A stretch of DNA of 45,733 bases from NCBI RefSeq assembly GCF_017168195.1, contig NZ_JADNYL010000007.1, forward strand, positions 1-45,733. The letters are read 5' to 3'. Below are positions 38,589 through 45,703 of this stretch, in pieces. The position numbers and the translations under genes are program-made. The notes beneath the pieces were generated by a model, which was not told the origin of the DNA, did no database searches, and worked only from the letters and a program-made list of their open reading frames with translations. Numbering within the stretch: position 1 is the stretch's first letter; each line of letters starts with the position of its first letter. Source of the stretch: Thalassotalea sp. G2M2-11 (GTDB lineage: Bacteria > Pseudomonadota > Gammaproteobacteria > Enterobacterales > Alteromonadaceae).

Positions 38589-39563
38589 TTACTCATTTGA
38601 ATAAAGATCGGATAACGGACTACGAACACCATTTGCCCCTTGTTCAATAACATGGGTATAAATTTGTGTGGTGCGGATGTCTGTATGCCCTAATTGTTCC
38701 TGTACCGTTCTAATATCAGCCCCTCGTTGTAATAAATGGGTGGCAAATGAATGACGTAAAGTATGACAAGTGACACGTTTTTCGATCGTGGTTTTAGCGA
38801 CCGCTGTTTTCAGCGCTTTTCTAAGTCTTGTTTCATCAATATGATGACGCCTAACGTTGTTACTTTGTGGCTCAGTACTTAATCGCTGTGACGGAAATAG
38901 ATAATGCCAGCCAAATTCAAAAGGGGCATTTGGGTATTTTCTATCTAAACGATTAGGTAACCAAACCCCTGCATAGCTTGGACTGATTCTATCGCGCTCA
39001 AATAATGCTCGAGCGAGTTTGATTTGGGTTTTTAATTCACAGGTAAGTTCAGGCGCTAAGGTCACTCGCCTGTTTTTCCCACCTTTGCTTCGCCATACTT
39101 GAATGGTATGGTAATCAAAATCAATGTCGTGAACTCGTAACCGGACAGTTTCCATTACCCGTAAGCCTGAACCATACATGAGACGACAAATTAGTGAATG
39201 ATTGGAATCTACTGCGTTAAGTAGCTCATTAACTTCATTTTGTGTTAACACTACTGGTAGGTTGGGTGAGTTTTTTGATTTATTAAAATTTAGGTTGATT
39301 GATAACGGGCACCCTAATACTTGTTTATAAAGATAAACTAGAGCATTTAGTGCTAAAGCTTGTGTTTTTGGTGCCACTAGTAATTGATTGGCAAGATAAT
39401 TTAGAAACTCTTCCACCTCTTCATTACCACACTGCTTGGGGTGAGTTTTGTGACAAAAATTAATATAGCCTTTAATCCAGTAGAGGTAGGTATTTATAGT
39501 GCGCTTTGCATAACGCTGAGTATTCATTTTCTCAGCAATCATTTGTAAAAATGGTGAAGACAT
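38589..39563 (-). CDS. intI: Integron integrase IntI
   Basis: The 324-residue tyrosine recombinase has all catalytic residues: Arg135 (GSGLRVMETVRLR), a beta-hairpin lysine at about 160-163 (WRSKGGKNRR), His267 and Arg270 (CHTLRHSF), His293 (LGHTD) and the nucleophile Tyr302 (IYTHV). It also has the extra patch found only in IntI proteins (about 204-232: NRLDRKYPNAP..FGWHYLFPSQRLSTEP), which holds attC hairpins. It therefore appears active and should recombine folded single-stranded attC with double-stranded attI. Its promoter region contains a LexA-like box. A second array 26 kb to the left may also use it. Confidence 0.98.
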   Translation of the reverse strand: MSSPFLQMIAEKMNTQRYAKRTINTYLYWIKGYINFCHKTHPKQCGNEEVEEFLNYLANQLLVAPKTQALALNALVYLYKQVLGCPLSINLNFNKSKNSPNLPVVLTQNEVNELLNAVDSNHSLICRLMYGSGLRVMETVRLRVHDIDFDYHTIQVWRSKGGKNRRVTLAPELTCELKTQIKLARALFERDRISPSYAGVWLPNRLDRKYPNAPFEFGWHYLFPSQRLSTEPQSNNVRRHHIDETRLRKALKTAVAKTTIEKRVTCHTLRHSFATHLLQRGADIRTVQEQLGHTDIRTTQIYTHVIEQGANGVRSPLSDLYSNE

Positions 39564-39576
39564 CTTTTATCAATCC

Positions 39577-39605
39577 TTGATAGTATGCTGGTGTATAAAT
39601 ATACA
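39577..39605 (+). promoter_or_regulatory. Candidate cassette promoter (Pc) overlapping the LexA box
   Basis: TTGATA (39577-39582), 17 bp, TATACA (39600-39605), facing the cassettes. It overlaps the LexA-like box, so cassette expression may also respond to SOS. No experimental support. Confidence 0.45.
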
Positions 39606-39606
39606 G
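39591..39606. promoter_or_regulatory. LexA-like box in the intI promoter
   Basis: GTGTATAAATATACAG fits CTGT-N8-ACAG with a single mismatch in the left half-site and lies 28 bp upstream of the intI start. LexA control of intI is known for several integrons. Confidence 0.8.
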
Positions 39607-39633
39607 TATAGTTGTTTTCTCGCTCTGCGCCAT

Positions 39634-39656
39634 AAACCGAGAATTATTCTCGGTTT
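39634..39656. repeat. Perfect 10-bp inverted repeat between intI and attI
   Basis: AAACCGAGAA and TTCTCGGTTT with a TTA centre. Its inner CGAGAATTATTC (39638-39649) recurs as a direct repeat at 39771-39782 next to the attI crossover. Confidence 0.75.
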
Positions 39657-39770
39657 CACACATCAGACCTCTAATAGTTTATTTATCTAATTGATTGAGT
39701 TGAAATTAATTTAAAAAAAGCGTAACGTATTTTTTTATCAATACATGGAGGTAAACTTTCCGCCGTAAAG

Positions 39771-39802
39771 CGAGAATTATTCCTCCTAATAAGCTGTTAT
39801 AA
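39771..39802 (+). other. attI recombination site (right part)
   Basis: The core GTTATAA at 39796-39802 lies 15 bp before the first cassette gene and forms the boundary where attI meets the cassette. The 12-bp direct repeat CGAGAATTATTC at 39771-39782 may be an accessory integrase-binding element. The left limit of attI is not defined. Confidence 0.65.
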
Positions 39803-39816
39803 GCACAGGGAAATCA

Positions 39817-40245
39817 ATGCGTAATATTCTAGTAATATTTTACTTATTCTCATTTATTTCTTTGGCGGATATGGTTCCGCCAGACGTCGAGTTAACACCT
39901 GAAAAAGCATTTTGCCTTGGCTTCACTTTAGATCGCCCAACCGATGAATATGTTGGTTTAAATTACCCGAAAGTCATTGGAGGAAAGTGGATTCCTGTTT
40001 CAACAATGGTTGAGTACAGGTTAAATGAAAATCCAATATTTATTACAAAAACCAATTTTGAAAAAATAAATGAGCAGAAAACAACTGTAATTCTCGGGTT
40101 TTATGAAACTATTCATTCGGGCGGCGATGCAGCAGTGTTGATTACATACCAATGCACTAGTAAATGTGGAACAAACTATTTAAAAAGTTACAGCGTGCCT
40201 TCAATTGTTAAGTATATTGAAGCCAACGTGAAGCAGTGCTTATAA
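39817..40245 (+). CDS. First cassette: exported protein of unknown function
   Basis: The 142-residue product has a Sec signal peptide (about residues 1-17, cleavage near SLA|DM). The mature domain has cysteines at CLGF, QCTSKC and near the C-terminus (KQCL), possibly forming disulfides in the periplasm. No family is recognised. The ATG at 39817 follows CAGGGA. Being first after attI, it is the most recently inserted cassette in this array and the one best served by the cassette promoter. Confidence 0.75.
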   Translation: MRNILVIFYLFSFISLADMVPPDVELTPEKAFCLGFTLDRPTDEYVGLNYPKVIGGKWIPVSTMVEYRLNENPIFITKTNFEKINEQKTTVILGFYETIHSGGDAAVLITYQCTSKCGTNYLKSYSVPSIVKYIEANVKQCL

Positions 40246-40344
40246 CAAGCCATTACAGTGACGGGACTGCTAACAGCTTGCTCGGTTCCGCTTCGCTTCA
40301 CAAGTTTAGCAAGCTATTATCAGCCCCTGAATGGGGCGTTATAT
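40240..40344 (+). repeat. attC site, intact
   Basis: R'' TTATAAC at 40240-40246 and R' GTTATAT at 40338-40344; nearly the same sequence as the site at 904-1008. Confidence 0.93.
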
Positions 40345-40362
40345 TTCACGGAGAAGACCAGT

Positions 40363-40650
40363 ATGAGTGAACAACAAATCGTTTATTCTTTCGCTTGGTT
40401 TCAGCCTGAAGAATGGCAAAAGTTAAAAGAAACCGTAGAAGATCCCGAAACGCTGGATGATACTTACCAAGAATGGCGGCACAATGCTGAAACTGTTATC
40501 AAAGAGCTTCGAACTGACGGGCATCAAGTGAAGAAAATATCAATTAAAATTAGTAAATTGCTAAATTGGTGCGATTCAAAAGGTTTAAAGCCAAACAGTA
40601 AAGCTAGGTCTGAATACGCTGCTTTTCTAGCGGAACAGAGAAGTAAGTGA
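40363..40650 (+). CDS. Small soluble cassette protein of unknown function
   Basis: The open frame extends upstream into the attC, but ATG 40363 has ACGGAGA at 40349-40355 and is the likely start, giving 95 residues. The product is soluble, charged and mostly helical, with YSFAWFQPEEWQKLKE at the start and a basic second half (VKKISIKISKLLNW). No signal, membrane segment or known motif is visible. Confidence 0.72.
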   Translation: MSEQQIVYSFAWFQPEEWQKLKETVEDPETLDDTYQEWRHNAETVIKELRTDGHQVKKISIKISKLLNWCDSKGLKPNSKARSEYAAFLAEQRSK

Positions 40651-40651
40651 A

Positions 40652-40753
40652 ATATAACAAGTTAATTAAACAGTGGACGCAAAACAGCAGGCTTGCGCTC
40701 ATTCTTCGCTTAGTTTAGCCTGCTATTTTTCGCCGTTTATTAAGGCGTTAGGC
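40652..40753 (+). repeat. attC site, intact
   Basis: R'' ATATAAC at 40652-40658 and R' GTTAGGC at 40747-40753; the arms CAGCAGGCTTGCGC and TTTAGCCTGCT. Confidence 0.92.
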
Positions 40754-40784
40754 TACATTCGAGTATTGGTTATTAAGGATGATT

Positions 40785-41258
40785 ATGAGTAAATTTGACG
40801 AATTAAACTCACTAGTATTAAAAGATGCAGAGCTTTTATTTCAAAACATGGAAAAGGCAATGCGGTGCGCAGTCAATATTGTAAGTCATTTATCGAACTA
40901 CTTGGAGGCACCTAGTAACCAAGTAAAATTGGTTCAACTTTCTAGTGACTTATCTCAACGCATCAAAAGTGAAGATAAAGCAAAACTGGTAAGTAAAAGT
41001 AATACAGAGTTTCATATAGGCATAGAGTTTTCCTTCAGTTCAAGTGAGTCAAATTACTTTGGTGGTTCGGTGGCACACTTAACTATAAATACTAAAGGTG
41101 ATAGTTTTATCATAAATATTCTTGGTGAAAACTTTACATTGAGTAACTTGTCATATGAGTCATCTCAAGCAATAAATAAGCATGTCTATGAGTCTATTAA
41201 GCAAGATTATGAAGATTCAATTAAAGGTGAGCCTAGAGCAAAAATAGGCTTTTTGTAG
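40785..41258 (+). CDS. Soluble cassette protein of unknown function
   Basis: ATG 40785 is preferred over ATG 40779 because of its spacing to AAGGA at 40774-40778. The 157-residue product has a helical N-terminal half and a beta-rich, Ser/Asn-rich middle (FSFSSSESNYFGGSVAHLTINT), ending in acidic helices. There is no signal or membrane segment. I do not recognise the family. Confidence 0.72.
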   Translation: MSKFDELNSLVLKDAELLFQNMEKAMRCAVNIVSHLSNYLEAPSNQVKLVQLSSDLSQRIKSEDKAKLVSKSNTEFHIGIEFSFSSSESNYFGGSVAHLTINTKGDSFIINILGENFTLSNLSYESSQAINKHVYESIKQDYEDSIKGEPRAKIGFL

Positions 41259-41359
41259 CCTAACAAGCGCCTTAAAAAATGGACGCAAAATGCTTGGCTT
41301 GCGCTCATTCTTCGCTAATTTTAGCCAAGCATTTTCCGCCTCTTAGGCGGGCGTTATAA
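41258..41359 (+). repeat. attC site, intact
   Basis: R'' GCCTAAC at 41258-41264 and R' GTTATAA at 41353-41359; the arms TGCTTGGCTTGCGC and TTTTAGCCAAGCA. Confidence 0.92.
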
Positions 41360-41373
41360 CTACAAGGGAAATC

Positions 41374-41844
41374 ATGCGTAAAATTTTAGCTTTTATATAC
41401 TTTGCATGCTTTTCAATAAATACTACATCTGTATATGTGAATGAACATGAATTAAGTGTTGAGCAAGTATCACTGTTCAAAATTCAACTATTAGAAAGTG
41501 CATCATCAACTGGAAGCTCAATTAGAAGTCTTTATTTACTCCACCCAGAAAAAATTAAATCTGATGAATTCGTTTTAGCTTCAATTCAAGTAAAACATCA
41601 AGGTGCGATCATTTTCTATGCAAATTTAGAAAGTCAGTCTAGTGATGAACTAGAAAGGAGTTTAGGTTCTATTTTTGGAATTCCATCAGATTTAAATTAC
41701 GAAACGACCATTTGGCTTGGATATGGCCGAAAGAAAAATAAGTTAATTACAGACTATTATGTTCTCACACCTAATGTGCTCTCGGAAATTAAAACCAAAG
41801 CTTGGAGCGAGTATTTCACTGAAGAAGGTTTAAGTACGAAGTAA
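41374..41844 (+). CDS. Exported cassette protein of unknown function
   Basis: The 156-residue product has an N-terminal signal peptide (about 1-20) followed by a soluble domain with alternating strands and helices and no cysteine. A central FYANLESQSSDELERSLGSIFGIP segment looks helical. The ATG at 41374 follows AAGGGA at 41364-41369. The family is not recognised. Confidence 0.7.
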   Translation: MRKILAFIYFACFSINTTSVYVNEHELSVEQVSLFKIQLLESASSTGSSIRSLYLLHPEKIKSDEFVLASIQVKHQGAIIFYANLESQSSDELERSLGSIFGIPSDLNYETTIWLGYGRKKNKLITDYYVLTPNVLSEIKTKAWSEYFTEEGLSTK

Positions 41845-41849
41845 TGTAG

Positions 41850-41953
41850 TTATAACAAGGCGTTTAAAAAGTCGGACACCGTAATGCTTGCTCGGTTTCG
41901 CTTCGCTTCACATTTTAGCAAGCATTACTAAGCCGTTTAACGCGGCGTTATAT
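41850..41953 (+). repeat. attC site, intact
   Basis: R'' TTATAAC at 41850-41856 and R' GTTATAT at 41947-41953; four differences by eye from the left-array site at 3683-3786. Confidence 0.93.
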
Positions 41954-41975
41954 TTCCCTGTAGCAAAGGAGTTGC

Positions 41976-42284
41976 ATGAGTAACATTAAATCATTTTTCC
42001 CTGCATTTATTGGTCTAATAATCTTTGGGGCTTCCTATTTTATGGAGTCACTTATCTCTGCTAATGTTGAAGCAGATAAAGAGTTAAGCTCTAAAATAGC
42101 AATGCTCATCGAAAACCAGAATATAGAACCTGAAGCTAGTAAATTACTCTATGGTTCGGTTAACTCTTTACTAGAAAATAATCATGCTTTATTGTTTCAA
42201 ACTGTTGATATTGTTTGGGCAATTGGCTTAGGAATCATATTATTGCTCTTTCCATATCACTCGGTATTCTGTTCGCGTAAATGA
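41976..42284 (+). CDS. Small two-helix membrane protein
   Basis: The 102-residue product has a transmembrane helix at each end (about 7-27 and 75-95). Between them is an acidic helical loop of about 45 residues (VEADKELSSKIAMLIENQN), probably on the periplasmic side. The ATG at 41976 follows AAAGGAG. No family is recognised. Confidence 0.7.
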   Translation: MSNIKSFFPAFIGLIIFGASYFMESLISANVEADKELSSKIAMLIENQNIEPEASKLLYGSVNSLLENNHALLFQTVDIVWAIGLGIILLLFPYHSVFCSRK

Positions 42285-42286
42285 AA

Positions 42287-42391
42287 ATATAACAAGCCAA
42301 TTAAGCGCGGGACTGCTAACACTTGGCTCAGTTCCGCTTCGCTACACAAGTTTAGCCAAGCATTTATCAGCCCCTTATTGGGGCGTTAGCT
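42287..42391 (+). repeat. attC site, intact
   Basis: R'' ATATAAC at 42287-42293 and R' GTTAGCT at 42385-42391; the arms ACTTGGCTCAG and TTTAGCCAAGC. Confidence 0.92.
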
Positions 42392-42406
42392 GTCGGAGAA
42401 GAGTGA

Positions 42407-43027
42407 ATGCCTCTACAAAATAGAATAGATCCTTGGGGAAATTTGGTTGCTGTCAAAGCAAGAGGTGAGTTTCTTGGAAACAGGGGAATCCTACATGATA
42501 ACGACAAGAATATTGTTAAGCCTTGGGCACACAAAAATTGGGTAACTTGTGAACTCAGTTTTAAAGGGATAAAGCGCAAGTTGTTCGGACAAAATAGTTA
42601 CTCTGAACTATTTTTCTTGGATGAGGCAACGGCACTTGCAGCGGGGCATCGGCCTTGTGCTCATTGTAGGCGGCAGAGATATAACGAATTTAAAAACTTG
42701 TGGCTTAAATGCAAAACTGATCTTAAGTCTATATCCGTTTCAGAAATCGATAAGCAGTTACATGCAGAGCGAGCAGCTCGCGGAGGAGTAAAGGTCAAAC
42801 ATTCTTGCTCTTTCGAAAAGCTTCCCGATGGCGCATTTATTGAAATAGGTGGCGAGGCATTCCTGTTTTGGAAAGGTAAGCTTAAGGAATGGTCATTTGA
42901 CGGCTATGTTAGTAGCGTTTCCCTACCAGCAAAAGATGAGATGGTCACATTACTTACACCGCCGTCAATTGTCGAGTTGTTAAGCAACGGTTTTGTGCCG
43001 CAGGTCCATGAATCAGCAATCAGCTAA
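42407..43027 (+). CDS. Conserved protein with an Ada-like GHRPCxxCRR motif
   Basis: The 206-residue soluble protein has a conserved N-terminal region (DPWGNLVAVKARGEFLGNRGILH), a SELFFLDEATALAAGHRPCAHCRR segment with Cys84 and Cys87, and a C-terminal region with a short FDGYVSS strand. The RPCxxCR motif resembles half of the zinc site of the Ada DNA-repair domain, but the other cysteine pair is not evident, so this may be a distant fold similarity. I recall similar hypothetical proteins in Alphaproteobacteria. The start is ATG 42407 after CGGAGA. A short attC of a different class follows, suggesting another source. Confidence 0.75.
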   Translation: MPLQNRIDPWGNLVAVKARGEFLGNRGILHDNDKNIVKPWAHKNWVTCELSFKGIKRKLFGQNSYSELFFLDEATALAAGHRPCAHCRRQRYNEFKNLWLKCKTDLKSISVSEIDKQLHAERAARGGVKVKHSCSFEKLPDGAFIEIGGEAFLFWKGKLKEWSFDGYVSSVSLPAKDEMVTLLTPPSIVELLSNGFVPQVHESAIS

Positions 43028-43093
43028 CAAGCACAGCCAGCAGGACAAACATTCCGCTGCGCTCCATGTTTGCCTCTGCTGTGGGCGTTAGCC
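43022..43093 (+). repeat. Short attC of a different class (72 bp)
   Basis: R'' AGCTAAC at 43022-43028 and R' GTTAGCC at 43087-43093 with tight arms CACAGCCAGCAGGACAAACAT and ATGTTTGCCTCTGCTGTG. Its length and sequence differ from the neighbouring sites of about 100 bp. Confidence 0.9.
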
Positions 43094-43102
43094 ATACAAA
43101 AT

Positions 43103-43606
43103 ATGATTAAGTATATTTTTACAGTTTGCCTTTTTATTTCTTTTTTAACAGGGTGTGCTTACAAGGCGACATATTACAAGCCTGTCGCTAACACCGAAGA
43201 TGATCATATACAAAATAGCCAAGCCTATATTTATCGTGGAGCCATTAAATTAGAGGTGTGGACTCAAGAGAACTCAGATTCAACTTGGTTATTTCTTTCC
43301 AATAATTCTGAGAATAATGCAATTTCAATTACATCATCCAGTTTTTACATCTCTGGAGAGTCACGGAAGTCTTACCCTAGTGAGCTAAGAGTTATTAGTA
43401 AAATTGGAGACGCGGGCCATGCATTAAATACAAATTTAGAAAGTGGAGAAGTATTAGTCATTGAGTTTAAAAAGGAAATTCAGAGATTGGAATCATTCAC
43501 GTTACACTTACCTAAAATATTAACTAATAACGATAACGTCATAACAGACCTAAGCACCATTACTTTCAAAAAGGCATCCTCTTGGAGAGCAATATCAATA
43601 AATTAA
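43103..43606 (+). CDS. Cassette-encoded lipoprotein of unknown function
   Basis: The frame opens earlier (43070) inside the attC, but ATG 43103 gives a proper lipoprotein signal with lipobox LTGC (Cys about residue 18). It lies only ten bases after the attC and no ribosome-binding site is visible. The 167-residue product has a beta-rich mature domain that looks immunoglobulin-like (TWLFLSNNSENNAISITSS; SGEVLVIEFKK). The fold is inferred from strand pattern only. Confidence 0.7.
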   Translation: MIKYIFTVCLFISFLTGCAYKATYYKPVANTEDDHIQNSQAYIYRGAIKLEVWTQENSDSTWLFLSNNSENNAISITSSSFYISGESRKSYPSELRVISKIGDAGHALNTNLESGEVLVIEFKKEIQRLESFTLHLPKILTNNDNVITDLSTITFKKASSWRAISIN

Positions 43607-43620
43607 TGTGTGCAATGTAT

Positions 43621-43723
43621 GGCTAACAAGCCGTTGCAGAGAGGGACTTTTATTAGTTGGCTTTCCCTCACTGCGTTCGTTATTTTAGCCAACTATTAAA
43701 AGCCCCTGAACGGGGCGTTAGGT
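43621..43723 (+). repeat. attC site, intact
   Basis: R'' GGCTAAC at 43621-43627 and R' GTTAGGT at 43717-43723; the arms TAGTTGGCTTTCC and TTTTAGCCAACTA. Confidence 0.92.
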
Positions 43724-43738
43724 TTAAAGGAGTAACCA

Positions 43739-44191
43739 TTGAAATATATTTTATCGCTTCTAACTATTTTTAGTATCAGTGCGTTTGCAAATGACGAGCT
43801 AAAATCTATCTACCTTGCATTTGAATCGGACTATATGAGTAATGATGCAAGCAAGTATTCACAGTGGCTAACTGATGAATATGAAATAGTTCAAACTATG
43901 CATGTCCCAGGAATGGGGAGTGATAGCCGTAAAGTAACTGGTGAACAAATGGTCGGGTTTATGAAAAAAATGAACAAGCCTAACTCGACACCACGCTCTA
44001 CGTTAGATAATACAGAAGTACGTTTAACTGACAACACAGGCTTTTGCGCCACTTCCAGTACAATCGCAAAAACCAAAGTTTCTGGTAAAAATTACGAAGA
44101 AAAGGAAACGAGAGAGGTTTGTTTCTTAAAAATCAACAGTGACTTTAAGGCTGTTGGGCACAAGATAGATGTGTATTACAAAAAAATATAA
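43739..44191 (+). CDS. Exported protein, possibly NTF2/SnoaL-like
   Basis: The 150-residue product has a Sec signal peptide (about 1-17, SAFA|ND). The mature domain begins with a helix (ELKSIYLAFESDYMSNDASKY) and continues with a strand-rich part including TGEQMVGFMKKM and a two-cysteine pair (GFCATS; EVCFLK). This order of one long helix then sheet is common in the NTF2-like fold (DUF4440/SnoaL-like), a tentative call. The start is TTG 43739 with AAAGGAG at 43726-43732. Confidence 0.7.
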   Translation: MKYILSLLTIFSISAFANDELKSIYLAFESDYMSNDASKYSQWLTDEYEIVQTMHVPGMGSDSRKVTGEQMVGFMKKMNKPNSTPRSTLDNTEVRLTDNTGFCATSSTIAKTKVSGKNYEEKETREVCFLKINSDFKAVGHKIDVYYKKI

Positions 44192-44291
44192 ACCTAACAA
44201 GTTACTCAAAAGGTCGCAAAACGCTTGGCTTGTGCTCCTTCGTCGCTAATTTTAGCCAAGCATTTATGCGCCCATTAGTAAGGCGTTAGGC
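44192..44291 (+). repeat. attC site, intact
   Basis: R'' ACCTAAC at 44192-44198 and R' GTTAGGC at 44285-44291; the arms CGCTTGGCTTGTGC and TTTTAGCCAAGC. Confidence 0.92.
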
Positions 44292-44304
44292 AACTAGGGA
44301 AAGT

Positions 44305-44733
44305 ATGGAGTTAATCAAAGCATTTTTACCTCTAATTGGGGTTCTAGTTATTTGGCTAGGTTCTGGTATTTATTTTAGTGCGAAGATAAAACGACATAAG
44401 GAAAGCTTGGTTAAAGATAGCTCTGCTCCCTTAAACTGTTTAACATTAGCTCGTGGCGTTGAACCCACAAATTATCTTCGTAAATATATCGTTTTTGTTG
44501 ACAACGCTGTGGTTGGTGAAATTGGCTCTGGCGAAACGAAACACTTTGAACTACCAGCAGGCAACCATACTATTTCAGTGAAAATCGATTGGTGTAAGTC
44601 CATGCCATTTAAATTTGAAATATCTGACGGTAAAAATACAAGATTACAATGTGGGGCTAACTACAATAATTGGAAATGTATGTTCATGCATGCCATAAAG
44701 CCAGCACATTGGGTATATGTAAAAGTTGCCTAA
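44305..44733 (+). CDS. Membrane-anchored cassette protein with a small beta domain
   Basis: The 142-residue product has one N-terminal transmembrane helix (about 7-27). A domain of about 95 residues follows whose KYIVFVDNAVVGEIGSGE and FELPAGNHTISVKIDW segments look like a PEGA-type beta-sandwich. Cysteines at 45, 97, 119 and 127 could pair or bind metal. The ATG at 44305 is four bases after AGGGAA. The stop is inside the next attC. No specific family is recognised. Confidence 0.72.
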   Translation: MELIKAFLPLIGVLVIWLGSGIYFSAKIKRHKESLVKDSSAPLNCLTLARGVEPTNYLRKYIVFVDNAVVGEIGSGETKHFELPAGNHTISVKIDWCKSMPFKFEISDGKNTRLQCGANYNNWKCMFMHAIKPAHWVYVKVA

Positions 44734-44829
44734 CAAGCGCATCAACGCATGGACTAATAAAGCTTGGCTTGGTTCGTGCCTCACCAATTTTAGCCAAGCA
44801 TTATTAGCCCGTTATGCGAGGCGTTAGGA
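44728..44829 (+). repeat. attC site, intact
   Basis: R'' GCCTAAC at 44728-44734 and R' GTTAGGA at 44823-44829; the arms AGCTTGGCTTGG and TTTTAGCCAAGC. Confidence 0.92.
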
Positions 44830-44836
44830 ATACCAA

Positions 44837-45193
44837 ATGAGTAGTGGAAGCTCCCAGGCAAATAAATTCTATGAAGAAGTTTCAGAAAATCAAAGATTGT
44901 GGTTCGCTGAAACTGAAGATGGTGACGCTTTAGAATTTGATGTCGATGGTGATAAAGTGTCTTTTCCTCTTTGGTCTTCAAAATCAAGAATTATGAGGCT
45001 TAAAAAGCTTAACCCTGAATTATTAGGTGAGTACTCTCCGAGAGAGATTTCTTGGCAATTCTTTAAAGATGTTTTATCTCCTATGTTAATGGAGAATAAT
45101 CGACTGATTGGCGTAAATCTCAGTGGTCAAAATATTACTGGTATTGATTTAACTGTAGAGTCATTAATCAAACAAATTGAGGCTTTTGCGTAG
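44837..45193 (+). CDS. DUF2750 family protein
   Basis: The 118-residue soluble protein matches the DUF2750 pattern: a helix with ANKFYEEVSENQRLWF, FDVDGDKVSFPLWSSKSRIMRL, ISWQFFKDVLSPML and a GVNLSGQN-type end. DUF2750 proteins have no established function, though they occur in many bacteria as stand-alone genes. The ATG at 44837 is only eight bases after the attC and has no obvious ribosome-binding site. Confidence 0.82.
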   Translation: MSSGSSQANKFYEEVSENQRLWFAETEDGDALEFDVDGDKVSFPLWSSKSRIMRLKKLNPELLGEYSPREISWQFFKDVLSPMLMENNRLIGVNLSGQNITGIDLTVESLIKQIEAFA

Positions 45194-45199
45194 GGTATT

Positions 45200-45301
45200 T
45201 CCTAACAAGCCATTGCAGTGCGGGACTTTAAATAGTTGGCTTTCCTCACTGCGTTCGTTATTTTAACCAACTATTAAAAGCCCCTGAATGGGGCGTTATG
45301 T
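45200..45301 (+). repeat. attC site, intact
   Basis: R'' TCCTAAC at 45200-45206 and R' GTTATGT at 45295-45301; the arms TAGTTGGCTTTCC and TTTTAACCAACTA. Confidence 0.92.
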
Positions 45302-45319
45302 TTCTTTGGAGAGTGTAAG

Positions 45320-45703
45320 TTGAATATCCGTGATAATTTAAATGAACTTGGAGATCTTTCAATTGTAGGGTTGGCAATTGCCGATTATTCAGAGTCTATT
45401 GCAGATAATGGTAAATTTGAATTAAATGGTAAACGCTGGGTAATTCGCCCAAATAACTTTGTAACACTTGAACCTCATTGGAAGCGTGCTAAAAATATTG
45501 CTATTAGCTTGCGTGGTAATCCATCTGAATTTGCTGAATTCAAAGAATTACCTCTTAAAGAAGGTATGTCAGGCTATTCAGAGTGCACCATTACAACCCC
45601 TAATCAGTTAGCTGCCGCTGCATTTTACATACGACGAGCCCAAGAAATTTATTCTAAAGGTCGTAACCGTATTCAAAAAGGTTTGGCTGTAACAGAAACA
45701 TAA
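45320..45703 (+). CDS. Soluble cassette protein of unknown function
   Basis: The 127-residue protein starts at TTG 45320 after GGAGAG at 45308-45313. It is soluble, without signal or membrane segment, and has RWVIRPNNFVTLEPHWKRAKNIAISLRGNP (about 40-69) and a basic helical C-terminus (AAAAFYIRRAQEIYSKGRNR). No family is recognised. The TAA lies in the R'' box of the next attC. Confidence 0.7.
   Translation: MNIRDNLNELGDLSIVGLAIADYSESIADNGKFELNGKRWVIRPNNFVTLEPHWKRAKNIAISLRGNPSEFAEFKELPLKEGMSGYSECTITTPNQLAAAAFYIRRAQEIYSKGRNRIQKGLAVTET

Noticed and set aside
40258-40362. Upstream extension of the second right-array cassette gene into the attC
   Set aside because: The extra 35 codons are translated attC sequence; ATG 40363 has a good ribosome-binding site.
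39817-45703. Toxin-antitoxin cassettes in the right array
   Set aside because: Such modules are common in long chromosomal integrons, but no cassette here has two overlapping small ORFs or a recognisable toxin family.
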